In this document: positions 45,461 to 55,105 of the stretch, one piece after another | Numbering within the stretch: the first letter of the stretch is position 1 | Layout of the letters: every line of letters begins with the position of its first letter | Source: Stachybotrys elegans | Taxonomy: Eukaryota > Ascomycota > Sordariomycetes > Hypocreales > Stachybotryaceae | Assembly (NCBI GenBank): GCA_020746835.1 | Contig: JAGPNK010000015.1 | Span: forward strand, 124,001 to 188,000 | Reading direction: 5' to 3' | DNA: 64,000 nt | Translations under genes and position numbers: made by a program | The notes under the pieces: generated by a model | What the model saw: only the letters and a program-made list of their open reading frames with translations | The model's database searches: none | Told to the model about the DNA's origin: nothing

Positions 45461-46116
45461 TGGACTAGGTGTGTGCGGTGAGGAAAAAAGAACAATAGTA
45501 TATATCAACAATAGTAACCTTGCTACCTCCAGAACTAAAGAATGGAGTTAAACAATAAAGGATCGTTGGACTATATCATACAACTGATATTACCTGTTGG
45601 CTGGAGCCAGAGAACAATAAGGGGGCAGCGGCAGCAAAAGCGTGTATAGTCGGGGGGACCTGCGGTTAGCAGACTAGCCTCGATGTGTGTACATACCGTT
45701 CTACATGCGTTCTGACGAGGACTAGATAATATACCCTACCTAAACTGCATTTGAGCGACTGGTAGTTCGATGTGGTAAAGGGAACTGTTTCCATTAGTGC
45801 ACCTTCCTGCACTTGACTGCTGGTTCAACAGTAACTATGTCTATGTCTATGCCAGTTAAGACATAGCCTGGATCAGCAAGGCGGGTATCCTCTGCAAGGC
45901 CGTTTCGATACCAATATCGGTACCCGGTAGAACCGGCACGAGCCCAAAACGGGTCTCTAAGATAGTGCGTGTCTTATCATGGTTACTTTGCAAGGGAAGC
46001 CCGAACGGCCAGGGTTAAACGGCTGTACGGTTTAAATATGATCCTTTCCCAATGCTTTACCCTCAGCTGTTGCGCACGCCCACTTAATTCCTTGTCAAGT
46101 CGCGAAAAAACACAGG
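45387..46116. other. Intergenic between secreted-protein gene and next gene
   Basis: Contains the 3' end of the secreted gene (repeat copy at 45367-45460). Nothing else is supported. Confidence 0.5.
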
Positions 46117-46896
46117 ATGCCCAACACCCGTCCAGGTTACCCCGAGGGATACCAGTTCGCAACAGGGAGCCTCGGATCCCTCATCGACAGTCGCGTGGCA
46201 AATGGCTTCGTTAATTGGGGATTTGTTATCTTTCGTGGCGTCTATGGAAATGACGCCGAATGGGATAAATTCATGAGCCTCTACAAAGCAAGCGTCGCCG
46301 ACGAACTCTATGACTTTGGGAAGCAGGAGGAGCTAGGCCCGGACCTCGAATGGACCATCATCGAAGACCGTGACGCCCTGGAGGGTGCAACCAAGGAGGC
46401 TGTCCGAGCCCGTTTTCTCGAATGGGTGGCGGCGCGCTCCATCGAACGGGATGGCGAGCTGGGCGATAAGCCGTGGGTCGCAAAGTCCATGCCGAGATTC
46501 AAGTACTGCCTCTATGTTGACGAAGTGTGTTTCAAAACCATCGTTGCTCGGCCAGGCGGAGATCAAACAAGAGGACCGCAGTGGCGTCTTGCCGGAGGCA
46601 ATGTTGTTATTATCAATGGCATGCATGAGGACTACGACGATGATGAGTATGACTCCGATGACCCGGACGGCGACGATGAATATTCACCCATTGATGGTAA
46701 CACCAATTATGATGTCGGATGGGCGTACATTGATGTCATTGGCTACACGGAGTTGTTCTCTCATTTGTCTTCCGGGGGCTCGGATAGCGAGATATGGTAT
46801 GGAATGGTCTACAGGGGCTGCCGTCCTGAGAAGCACCCCGAGCGTGTTCATGGTTGCGGCCAGCCCCTATCAGCTGTTCCATCCGGCGTGCAATAA
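46117..46896 (+). CDS. Conserved fungal protein of unknown function
   Basis: Intronless frame of 259 residues from the ATG at 46117. Blocks 'FVIFRGVYGNDAEWDKFMS', 'WTIIEDRDALEGATKEAVR', 'RFKYCLYVDEVCFKTIV', 'NYDVGWAYIDVIGYTELF' and 'EIWYGMVYRG' place it in a large ascomycete family of roughly 250-residue proteins, usually annotated as hypothetical. It has no signal peptide, membrane segment or catalytic motif I can name. An acidic stretch (DDDEYDSDDPDGDDEY) near residue 180 is insertion-like. The final ~25 residues ('RPEKHPERVHGCGQPLSAV') do not fit the family, so the natural C-terminus may be altered. A duplicated scrap of the upstream secreted gene begins immediately after the stop. Confidence 0.75.
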   Translation: MPNTRPGYPEGYQFATGSLGSLIDSRVANGFVNWGFVIFRGVYGNDAEWDKFMSLYKASVADELYDFGKQEELGPDLEWTIIEDRDALEGATKEAVRARFLEWVAARSIERDGELGDKPWVAKSMPRFKYCLYVDEVCFKTIVARPGGDQTRGPQWRLAGGNVVIINGMHEDYDDDEYDSDDPDGDDEYSPIDGNTNYDVGWAYIDVIGYTELFSHLSSGGSDSEIWYGMVYRGCRPEKHPERVHGCGQPLSAVPSGVQ

Positions 46897-46906
46897 CACC
46901 TCGCCC

Positions 46907-47000
46907 TGGCGGCCCTCCGTAGAGGACAGGACAATTACCCAGCTTATTGAACAAACTGATGGAGCATCACCAGGGCCTGTGATAGTCATGGTGGTCATGG
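46907..47000 (+). repeat. ~90-bp direct repeat, copy 2 (orphan 3' end)
   Basis: Matches 45367-45460 (cctggcggccctccgtagag ... caccagggcctgtgatagtcatgg) but has no gene body of the secreted family before it. It is an orphan copy of that gene's 3' end, placed 11 bp after the stop of the unrelated gene at 46117-46896. Confidence 0.75.
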
Positions 47001-47262
47001 TGTATACTTAGAAGCAAGAAAAGATACAAAGCAAGAGTAAGAAGTGGGTTGAGAATATAAATTGTTACATATTCGATAATCTGTCAAGCATGACGATGAA
47101 AAGAGTTATACGCTCCGAGATGGAACCAGTAGAAACCCGATGAATGTAGAGGGTAGCAAATCATTGTTATGGGAAGGAGACTCCGATACCTATACTGGCG
47201 TGCTCTATTATATGATGATCTCTCGAATTACTTCCCCTTGCAAACTCGAGCTCTGCCTAGGC

Positions 47263-48678
47263 TTATGCTGTCATACTAGATATCCTACCCCCAAACGTTT
47301 TCATCAATATCTCCGCAGCAGCAAACGACGACTCAGTGGCGAAGTTCACCCAGCCCGCATCGTGTGCCCCTAGATTACTGGGGCCAGTCTCTCCGCGGAG
47401 GCTTCTAAGCCAGACAGTTCGTCGGGGATGAGGTACTATAATCCTATCCATCCAGTCGGTATTGGGACTCTGGCTGAACAGCTGAATGGAACCAATCAAT
47501 GCGGTGCGTCCCCCGAATAGGTAGCTTTCGACCTTCGCATCAATACCCTCTCGCTCCAACCAGCGGTCTGCTAGGCTCGAGTTGAAAAAGGGAGAGGTTA
47601 AGAGCCAGTGGATTCCGAGGAGTGCGACCAGACAAACACCATCCCACCCTTTCTGTGCCGCCACGAATGTCATGGCTGCGAGTTGTAGCAAGTTGGCAAC
47701 CCACAACAGGTCAGCAACGAAATGAGCTTGCTTTCCTTCTGGGACCATGAACATGGGCTTGTTGAGCAGTGTGTCTACAATCCCGCGGTCTCCGATGTAG
47801 AGATGCCACTCTGTAGCGTTCTCATGAGGTGCCACGAGCATACATGCGTCGTGATTCTCGTTGTTTCTGAGGTACCCAGAAGGGCGGCGTATTGTGAGCT
47901 GTTGCACCGCGAGTTCTGAAACCGAGACGCAGATAACAGTGACGCCAGTTCCATAACAACCCCAAAGGAAGAGTACCATGGCAATGCATATGGAAAAGAT
48001 GAACCGTAAGATTTGAGTGTACTTGTACTGGCTGAGATGCTTCACCCGCTGCCTGATGGAAGACATTCTGACTGTATGGTGGAATTGGTAGACATGCAGA
48101 AGCTGGTATCGCCGGATAGGATCTTCGTCCTGCACGTTGACATCAAGCCCGGTGTTTTTAGTCGCGGTCGTCTCGGATGGCTTCTCATCGTTTATCCTCG
48201 CTGTTTGCTCCGGGACGATGCCATCGTTTTCTGAGGACAGGGTCTCTGGCATCCGTCGAGCAGCTTTGGTGTTTCGGTCCCTCAGGCTCTTGGAGATGGC
48301 AGCGATGGCCGCACCATTGGCGCAGGGAAAGACGCTGCCCCAATTGACGTCCCACACGGTGCGGCTCGAGTCGCCCTTGGTACTTGCGTAGTCCAGAAAT
48401 TTTGTCCCTCGGCGCAACAGCCTGGCGATGCCAGAGAGTGTTCCAAGTTTGGGGAAAATGCCGACTGACAGTCTGCCCATAAGTGCTACATCCCCAGTTG
48501 TGATGTAGTCGTCGCGTTGGCTAGCAAGGTGACAGACGAGAGGGAGAAGCGCTGCCCATTCGGCGACAATGGTGGGAAGCGGTGGACTAGGTAGCACTGG
48601 TTGAACACCGATGGATCCGAGATTGGCGGCTGTATCGGCAAAGAATGCTGACATTTCTAGCTCCGGGATTGATCTCAC
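47263..48678 (-). CDS. Multi-segment membrane protein of unknown function
   Basis: Single open frame of 471 residues. There are hydrophobic spans near residues 225-258 ('FIFSICIAMVLFLWGCYG', 'VTVICVSVSELAV') and 325-370 ('FVADLLWVANLLQLAAMTFV', 'VCLVALLGIHWLL'). The N-terminal ~200 residues are mostly soluble. The C-terminus has 'YLFGGRTALIGSIQLFSQ' and 'WMDRIIVPHPRRTVWLRSL'. The family recurs in ascomycetes as hypothetical membrane proteins; I assign no function. The first Met in frame at 48678 fits, and MSAFFAD a few codons later is an alternative. It lies convergent with the gene at 46117. Confidence 0.75.
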   Translation of the reverse strand: MRSIPELEMSAFFADTAANLGSIGVQPVLPSPPLPTIVAEWAALLPLVCHLASQRDDYITTGDVALMGRLSVGIFPKLGTLSGIARLLRRGTKFLDYASTKGDSSRTVWDVNWGSVFPCANGAAIAAISKSLRDRNTKAARRMPETLSSENDGIVPEQTARINDEKPSETTATKNTGLDVNVQDEDPIRRYQLLHVYQFHHTVRMSSIRQRVKHLSQYKYTQILRFIFSICIAMVLFLWGCYGTGVTVICVSVSELAVQQLTIRRPSGYLRNNENHDACMLVAPHENATEWHLYIGDRGIVDTLLNKPMFMVPEGKQAHFVADLLWVANLLQLAAMTFVAAQKGWDGVCLVALLGIHWLLTSPFFNSSLADRWLEREGIDAKVESYLFGGRTALIGSIQLFSQSPNTDWMDRIIVPHPRRTVWLRSLRGETGPSNLGAHDAGWVNFATESSFAAAEILMKTFGGRISSMTA

Positions 48679-49168
48679 TGTGGGGTTGATAGAACGTAAG
48701 TAGGATGGGGAGAAATTGAGGGTAAGATGGGCTTCGCTTCAAGGCTGGCAATCGGAACTTGGGGGTTTGGAGGATTTGAACCCAGAACGAAGTGCGAGCT
48801 GGTGGGATTTATGTATCAGACGGTTGAGCCAACCAACCCCTCCCACAAGCCACCTCGACTTGGTGAATGGGTTGGGAGGCTCTGGAGTAAGCAGAGCTGT
48901 CACTGTGGCTGTACGGCATACACTTGCAGGGGTAATGAATGCCCCAGCCCCAAGAACCCTGTCCTCGTGATAGGACCTCCCAATGAAATGTCGAGCCTTT
49001 GAGCCCCGCCAAAGTTTCTCTTCTTCTCATTCCCATTCCAAGATACATTTACCAACCAACAATTTTTCGCCTTGGCTGTGCTCGAGGCTATCTCCTGCTA
49101 CACTGGGCGTGACGGTCGAGTCGAATCAAACTGAGGCACTCGTCAGCGCCTAGCAGGGCTAAGCCGAC
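48679..49168. other. Divergent intergenic region with tRNA-like A and B box motifs
   Basis: Lies between the membrane protein (minus) and the HET protein (plus). On the minus strand 'tggctcaaccg' (near 48830) and 'ggttcaaatcc' (near 48775) resemble Pol III A and B boxes, but no cloverleaf can be drawn, so it is not called a tRNA. Confidence 0.4.
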
Positions 49169-51061
49169 ATGCGACTCTTCAAGACGAAAAACTACCAGCT
49201 CGTAGAGGCAAAGGACATCCCAGACCCATTTCCCGAGTATGCCATCCTATCACACACGTGGATATCTCCCAAGGAAGAAGTCACCTATCAGGACATGAAG
49301 ACGAGAAGGGGGGATATTGACAATGACATCTTCAAGCAAAAAGGCTGGGCAAAGGTCCAGAGATACTGCGACCGAGCAGCAAAGGACGGGTGGGAGTGGG
49401 CTTGGATGGATACTTGCTGCATCGACAAGACCAGCCCTGCTGACACCCAGGAGGCTATTAATGCCATGTTTCGGTGGTACCAGAATGCTGGCATCTGCTA
49501 CGTCTACTTGGATGACGTAGACGTCAGCAGGGCGCATATGCATTCTGGTTCAGACGCTTATAGCCTTGACCATCTAGACCCTGACGAGGTTCCCGGGAAG
49601 GACAATGTGGCCGACCCAAATAGTTTCCTTCACAAGGCTCTTAACCCCTTCTTCGTCAAATCTAAGTGGTTTAGTCGAGGATGGACGTTGCAGGAACTTC
49701 TAGCACCCCATTATCTTGTATTTGTTGATCGAGAATGGCGGCGGATCGGCACACGGGAGAGCTGGGCCACCGAGATCAAGGAGGCAAGCAGAATTGACGC
49801 AAAGTATCTCATGGGCTTCAGCCCGATGGACTTCAAAGCGTGCTCTACTGCCACAAGACTCTCATGGGCTTCTCGTCGGGAAACAACTCTTGAGGAGGAT
49901 GAGACATACTCCTTACTCGGTCTCTTTGGGATTAGTCTGCCGCTGATATACGGCGAAGGGCGGTGGCGAGCATTTAATAGGCTTCAGCGAGAGCTCATTA
50001 ACCAGTATAACGACGACTCTTTGTTTGCTTGGAAGAGTTCATATCGCTATCCGCATTTTCAGTCAGAAGGTACTGTCATCGTCATGTATACAGGGAGTTT
50101 GAAATGCATGATCAACTGACACATTACAGACGAAAACACTGGATGGGGGATTCTCGCGCCTTCAATCAGAGAGTTTTGGGATTCTTCCAATGTCAAAGCC
50201 TTTTCATTCTACGGCAGTAGCTTTTCCATGACGAACCGAGGCTTGGAACTCAACGCCAAGAGCTGGAGACGAACAAACAATCCGTCTGTATGCTATATCT
50301 GCCTGAGCTGCGGTGTCAACGTCAACAGATATGTCATAATATATCTCAAGTATACCGGCGGTTATTACGAAAGAATATCTGTCAACGAACTAAGCGACAC
50401 GGAGAAGCTCAACAACGCTGAGTGGGAGGAAGAGCCAAAGGAATCCATGCTCATCCGAGCCACCAACTACATCAGCTTGCCCGCTTGCTCATCCATCTTC
50501 GAGCTAGAAGTCACAGAGCCCATAAAAATCACAGGAAAGTATTGTGTGGTGTTTGACAGCTCCAACCGTGGAGAGCCGATGCAAGCTCTGGACGACAACA
50601 CTTCTAGTCCCTGGCTGGCGAAACCCGAATTATTTGTCAAGCCAAACCGACTGATATTCATCAACATTGAGCTCCTATGCGAGAGCTCAAAAATCGAGTT
50701 CGATATAGTGGTTAACGTTACGGCAGCTGGATTTCCTTCAGTGGGGCTACGAAAGAGAAACGAGCCTCTGCGCAAGAGACTCGGGGACCCCATGGGCCAA
50801 GCAAAGAGGACATACGAGGCTTTGGCGGAGTACCTCCACTCTGCAGAGCCGAACAAACAAGTCTTCCCCGTTACTGCCGTAGAGGAGGCTGAGAATATGA
50901 TGCTGGGCGTTCATCTACTTCCCCGGCCAAGACGGAGTAGAAAGCCACCGAGGCATGTGAAGGAGATGTTGGTACGAGAGTATGTGGTCAAAGTCTTTGC
51001 GCACACTACTGAGCAAAGTTATACTGGAAGTGGCAATAAGAAAAGAAGAAGAAACAGTTAG
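49169..51061 (+). CDS. HET-domain protein (HET-D/HET-E type)
   Basis: Two exons (49169-50069 and 50130-51061) with a 60-nt intron (GTACTG...TTACAG) that keeps phase; 610 residues. The N-terminus MRLFKTKNYQLVEAKDIP and 'YAILSHTWISPKEEVTYQDM' start a HET domain of the HET-D/E subtype. It continues with 'WEWAWMDTCCIDKTSPADTQ', 'AMFRWYQNAGICYVYLDDV', 'FSRGWTLQELLAPHYLVFVD', 'ASRRETTLEEDETYSLLGLF' and 'GEGRWRAFNRLQRELI'. The C-terminal half ('TGWGILAPSIREFW', 'SFYGSSFSMTNRGLEL') is the usual extension. It ends with a basic KKRRRN tail. In Podospora this subtype is fused to NACHT-WD proteins. Here it is free-standing, but it converges on a NACHT receptor gene 96 bp away. It should act as a death-inducing effector. 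Confidence 0.9.
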
Positions 51062-51156
51062 TTCAGTGGCCGGTCTCCTAAATACCGACTGTGAGGTCAA
51101 AGATAGGTCTTTCATAGCGTCATGATTACACTCTGTTCGTTCATATATATCCGACT

Positions 51157-54100
51157 TCAAGTCAAATGCTCAGTTTCCGTTCTGTCTTCATGTTCCTGTT
51201 CATTCTCCTGTTCATTCTCCTGTTCCCGTCGAAGAGGCTCAATGCAATTCCTTCCCCTTTTCGATTTCTGATGATGGCTCCGTAAAGTTTCGGCGCGACC
51301 AAAGGATTTCCTGCAGCCCCATGTATCTCCATTCTTCAGATAGCCAAAGCAGGTATGCTGCTCTTCGTTGGTATGGATTTTCTCGTGTCGCTTGCAGTCG
51401 GACAACCTGGCAAAGCCTTTGCCGCAAAATCTACAGGCAAACCCATCATTCACTCCATGCGTGCTGAGATGCGATTGCAAGCGCCACATCTTGGGGAATG
51501 TCTTGTCGCAATGCTCGCATTTAAATTCAGTCTGCCGAGGCCGCTTTTGACGCTTGTACGAGGGCACTGGCTCTGGCTCGGACTCTGATTCGAACTCTGG
51601 CTCGGGAACGATGGGAAGGACTTGTGCTCCCTGGTCTGTGTCTGGAGCCTGCTCCACGAATACTGGCTCAAATCGTGAACTGTGTAGCTCAGCCGGGATA
51701 CGGCTGCTTTGCATACTACGCGCCACATCCTGGTCAGTCGGAAAGTCCAGGTCATGCTGTTTATCAACCTGTTTGTTATGCGTTCGTGCCATGTGTTTCT
51801 CGCGGTCCATATCCGTAGAGAATCCCCAAACGAACCCGGTGCACTTTTCTATCGGGCATAGGAAGGGTCGCTCATGTTTTTCGACGTGTTTGTCTCGATC
51901 GGCTGCAGTAGAGAATCCTTCTGTGAAAACCCGACAACTGAATCTGGGGCATTTGAACAGATTGGTTCCATATTTCTCTCGCATCTCGTCTTTGTTCGCG
52001 GTTGGCAAGGTATTTTCCAGAGCTTCTCTGGCTTTGACAACCTTGTCGACAAGATCCAAGGCAATATCTGCTTTCCTCATATTCCCAAAGGCCTTCTGCT
52101 GTTTTTTAGTTGAAGCGACTATTGCCTCAAGCTTATTCCAAAACGTTGCGCTCTGAAAAACACGAAGCTTTTCCTTGTGACTCTTAGATAGCGTTAATTG
52201 GCCGCTCGGGGAAGTCCAATGGTTTCGAATAAAAGTCTCCAGAGATTCGGTCAACTCAATCACCAGAGGTTCGTGACCATCGACCAAAAAGCTTAATCCA
52301 GCTTCTAGGTGCCGATTCCAGTGTAAAACTGCGTAGTCCATGAACCCGTAGTCGCCATCTAGTACCATAGACTCCGTGGCGGTGTGCGTAAAGGCAGGCA
52401 GATTCAAGTAATCGATGCAGAGGCATGCCAGCTTGAGCTCAGCTACAACTGGAATGACGTGGAGTTTGTCAATAAGAAAGCTTGTAAATTAAAGTCAGTC
52501 CCTGCCTTGCACTTCGTGTATAGGGGGTTTTGCTGCTTAGACTCACAGCTTGGCAGTTGTGTGAACAAGCTGAAGAGTTCCGTCGGCTCGAAGTTCCACC
52601 AAAGATGCACAGATATCCTTGATGGACTTGCCAAACTTCCGGCGATGGAATGAAACCGATCTCTCGTCTAGGTCGATGGATTTCATGACTTGTACTTCGT
52701 GCCATTTGAGGTCTCGCTTTGCACAAACAAGCCACCCGAGTAACGTTAGGGTATCTTCCATTGATTCCGTAGTGGTCTGTTCCTTGATCCTGTCCATAAT
52801 ACGATCATATCTGTAAATTTGTAAGTTAAGAACATTACGGTGCTGCGGTTCACATACGCGTCATTGATCTGCCTAGGAAACATGTTCATTTCGACTTCGT
52901 CTCGTAATCGCTCGATGGAAGTGTGGCCTAGCAGATTGGACCATATCAACTTTGTAAGTAAGAATAATCCTATTGAGCGTGTTAGCTGCATGAGAGGTTG
53001 AGTGATCAACATCGGGTAGAATTCTTGCCATCCGATGCATCAGCCACCATGTTGGCGATCTCGCTGGCCTCCTCGTCGGATACTCCGAGGATGTTCTTGA
53101 GCTTATTAGACTCAACTCGGCAGTACTCTTTGATGTCCAAATGAGTGTGTTTAGTCTCAATTTTGATTGTAGAGAGGCTTGAAAGTTCTCCGCGAGCAAT
53201 CCCATCATCCTGGCTGATAAAGAGACAACGCAGCCTATCCGGATCGCTTGGAGGCAGGTCTTCAATCAGCCTCTTAAACCATTGGCTGATTTTCTTCAGT
53301 GCATCTCGTGAACACTCGTCTAATCCGTCTAGAATTATGTACGCAGTCTTGCAGTGGTCCAATGCTTGTGATAGGAGATCCTCTGCTAGTCTTGGAGAAG
53401 TGAGTATGGTCTCGCCACTGTAGCTACATTTTTCGTATAACATTGGCAGGAGACTTCTATCCTGGCTCAGGAGCTGCATGAGAAAGCTTCGAGCTAGTGC
53501 CGTGAAGTTGTTTCGCTCTGCGTTTTCGTTCTTGAAGTAGAAGCATAGTACTGTTGGTGCCTTGGGGAGCTTCTGTGCCTTTTCCACAACCATAGAAGCA
53601 AGAATTGTTTTACCTTTTATGCAGTTAGATCTTGGTCGAGTAGCTTTGCTGAATTCAACACTTACCGGCTCCGGGGATCCCGTTTAACCAGAGCAGTGGA
53701 GGAATCGCGGGATATTGAGGATCAAACCATTCCTGGAATTGAACGTCGTTAAAAAGCCATTGACCGGTGCCAGGATACTCGGCTCTGACATTGCAAAACG
53801 CGTCCTGGTCGATTGACATGTTTGTTGCTCTGAGCCAATTTGTCACGACCTGCGAACGACGCATGTCTTCCTCCTCAAATTGGCTGTCCTCCTGTTGTCG
53901 CATATCATGAACGTTTTGTTCAACAGTTGCAACTTGCACTGAACTCGCGTGACTCTCAATGAGACTGCGTTGTATAGAGAGATTGGAAAGAATCGTGGAA
54001 AGGCGTATGCTACACGTACCCCATGCCTCGCTAAACACGAGCCTCCATTCTAGACACAGAGTCAGCAGTAGAAAGAGACACAGTGTGAGATATTGACTGA

Positions 54101-54685
54101 CTTGGCTGCCGGAAGAAGCGTAGAAGAATATCATGAAAGGTCAGCATCTCATCGTATATAAGTACCAATACCCGAACCATACGAGGCTTGGACATGAAAA
54201 GGTCGCGGTAGTTCATGAATGGAGGCAAGCTCTCGCCTATGCTCTTGTAGGCATCCAGTAGCTCATTAAAAGGTTCTTTCTCGGCATTGACCTCCTGTTC
54301 CCAACGATTAGTATTTCGTTACTGCTCTGAAATAATGTTCATTTACCTTCAATAAGAGCCTCATAGGTCCCTGTAGACGCGTTAGTTCAGTTAACCTAAT
54401 TCTACGCTAGAATTCACTTACCCAAATGAAGTTCAAATGGTTCTTGTTGCTAGTTAATGGCTCAACCACCACGCTGAACTGCTTAGTTGCGTCGAGGAAC
54501 GGCTTCAGCCGATGCAAGCCTGGCAGCTGCCGGTTGAAATGTCGATCGGCCTGCATTTCCCCGATGTCGGCCTCCAACTCTGCGCACGTAGTTTTCTTGA
54601 ACTCTTCCACATCCTTCCCCGACAATCTCCTTTTGAACCCATCAAGTGCCGTTTGGAATGGCAGTTGATGAGGAAGATCTGCCAT
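51157..54685 (-). CDS. NLR: DUF7708 - NACHT - C2H2 zinc-finger receptor
   Basis: Multi-exon receptor of about 1,080 residues from the ATG at 54685. The N-terminal DUF7708-like helical domain ('FKRRLSGKDVEEFKKTT', 'LLDAYKSIGESLPPFMNYRD', 'VRVLVLIYDEMLTFHDIL') is a usual first domain of fungal STAND proteins. NACHT: P-loop 'LLWLNGIPGAGKTILAS' (split by an intron at 53613-53664), Walker B 'AYIILDGLDECSRDAL', 'LRCLFISQDD' and the winged-helix 'ALLGWLVCAKRDLKWHEVQ'-like region. After 'VADASDG' a GC-AG intron (donor G|GCAAGA near 53027) restores the frame to 'LFLLTKLIWSNLL'. The C-terminal sensor is zinc-finger-like: 'CPRFSCRVFTEGF', 'CPIEKCTGFVWGF', 'CEHCDKTFPKMWRLQSHLS', 'CRFCGKGFARLSDCKRHEKI' and 'TWGCRKSFGRAETLRSHH'. 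An acidic ENEQ repeat ends it. No lesion was seen. Confidence 0.88.
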
Positions 54686-55105
54686 TGCTTTTGCCCCTAA
54701 GCTTGGATTGATGGTCTGGCCAAGTTGGAAGAAGTCGAGGCTGTAGGATTACATTGGATCACAGTGCGGGGAAAGTTCGAAACCCCTGTTTGCGGCTGAG
54801 CTTCTCTGCCTTGCTGTGAGCCTCATGTAGTATGAATGGAAAGCTACAGTCTCCAAATGGCCCCAATGAGGCTTAGCTGCTCATATGTCAGGTGGCGGCT
54901 GCCAGCAGGTGAGGAGTGAGACACCACCTTCCCTTGCCACTCCATTCACTCCGTTTCACCACTGACTTGTTGGTTCTCTCTCCTCCTCTACCAAGACGGT
55001 TGCTTTGTCCAAGTTGCATTATTATAAAAGATCCAGCCCCTTTCGCTTAAGTCGAGTGTCATTCCGACCAAAAACAGTAGTCACCGAAAGAAACGAATTC
55101 CCAAT
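54686..55105. other. Divergent promoter region between NACHT receptor and SNF2 gene
   Basis: 420 bp separate the two start codons. No gene. Both promoters must lie here. Confidence 0.5.

Noticed and set aside
48770..48850. tRNA-like A-box and B-box motifs on the minus strand
   Set aside because: No D-stem, anticodon stem or T-stem of acceptable pairing can be formed, and the acceptor ends match only partly. At best it is a tRNA-derived remnant.
50467..50856. Long minus-strand frame opposite the HET gene's second exon
   Set aside because: It is a shadow of a well-supported coding exon.
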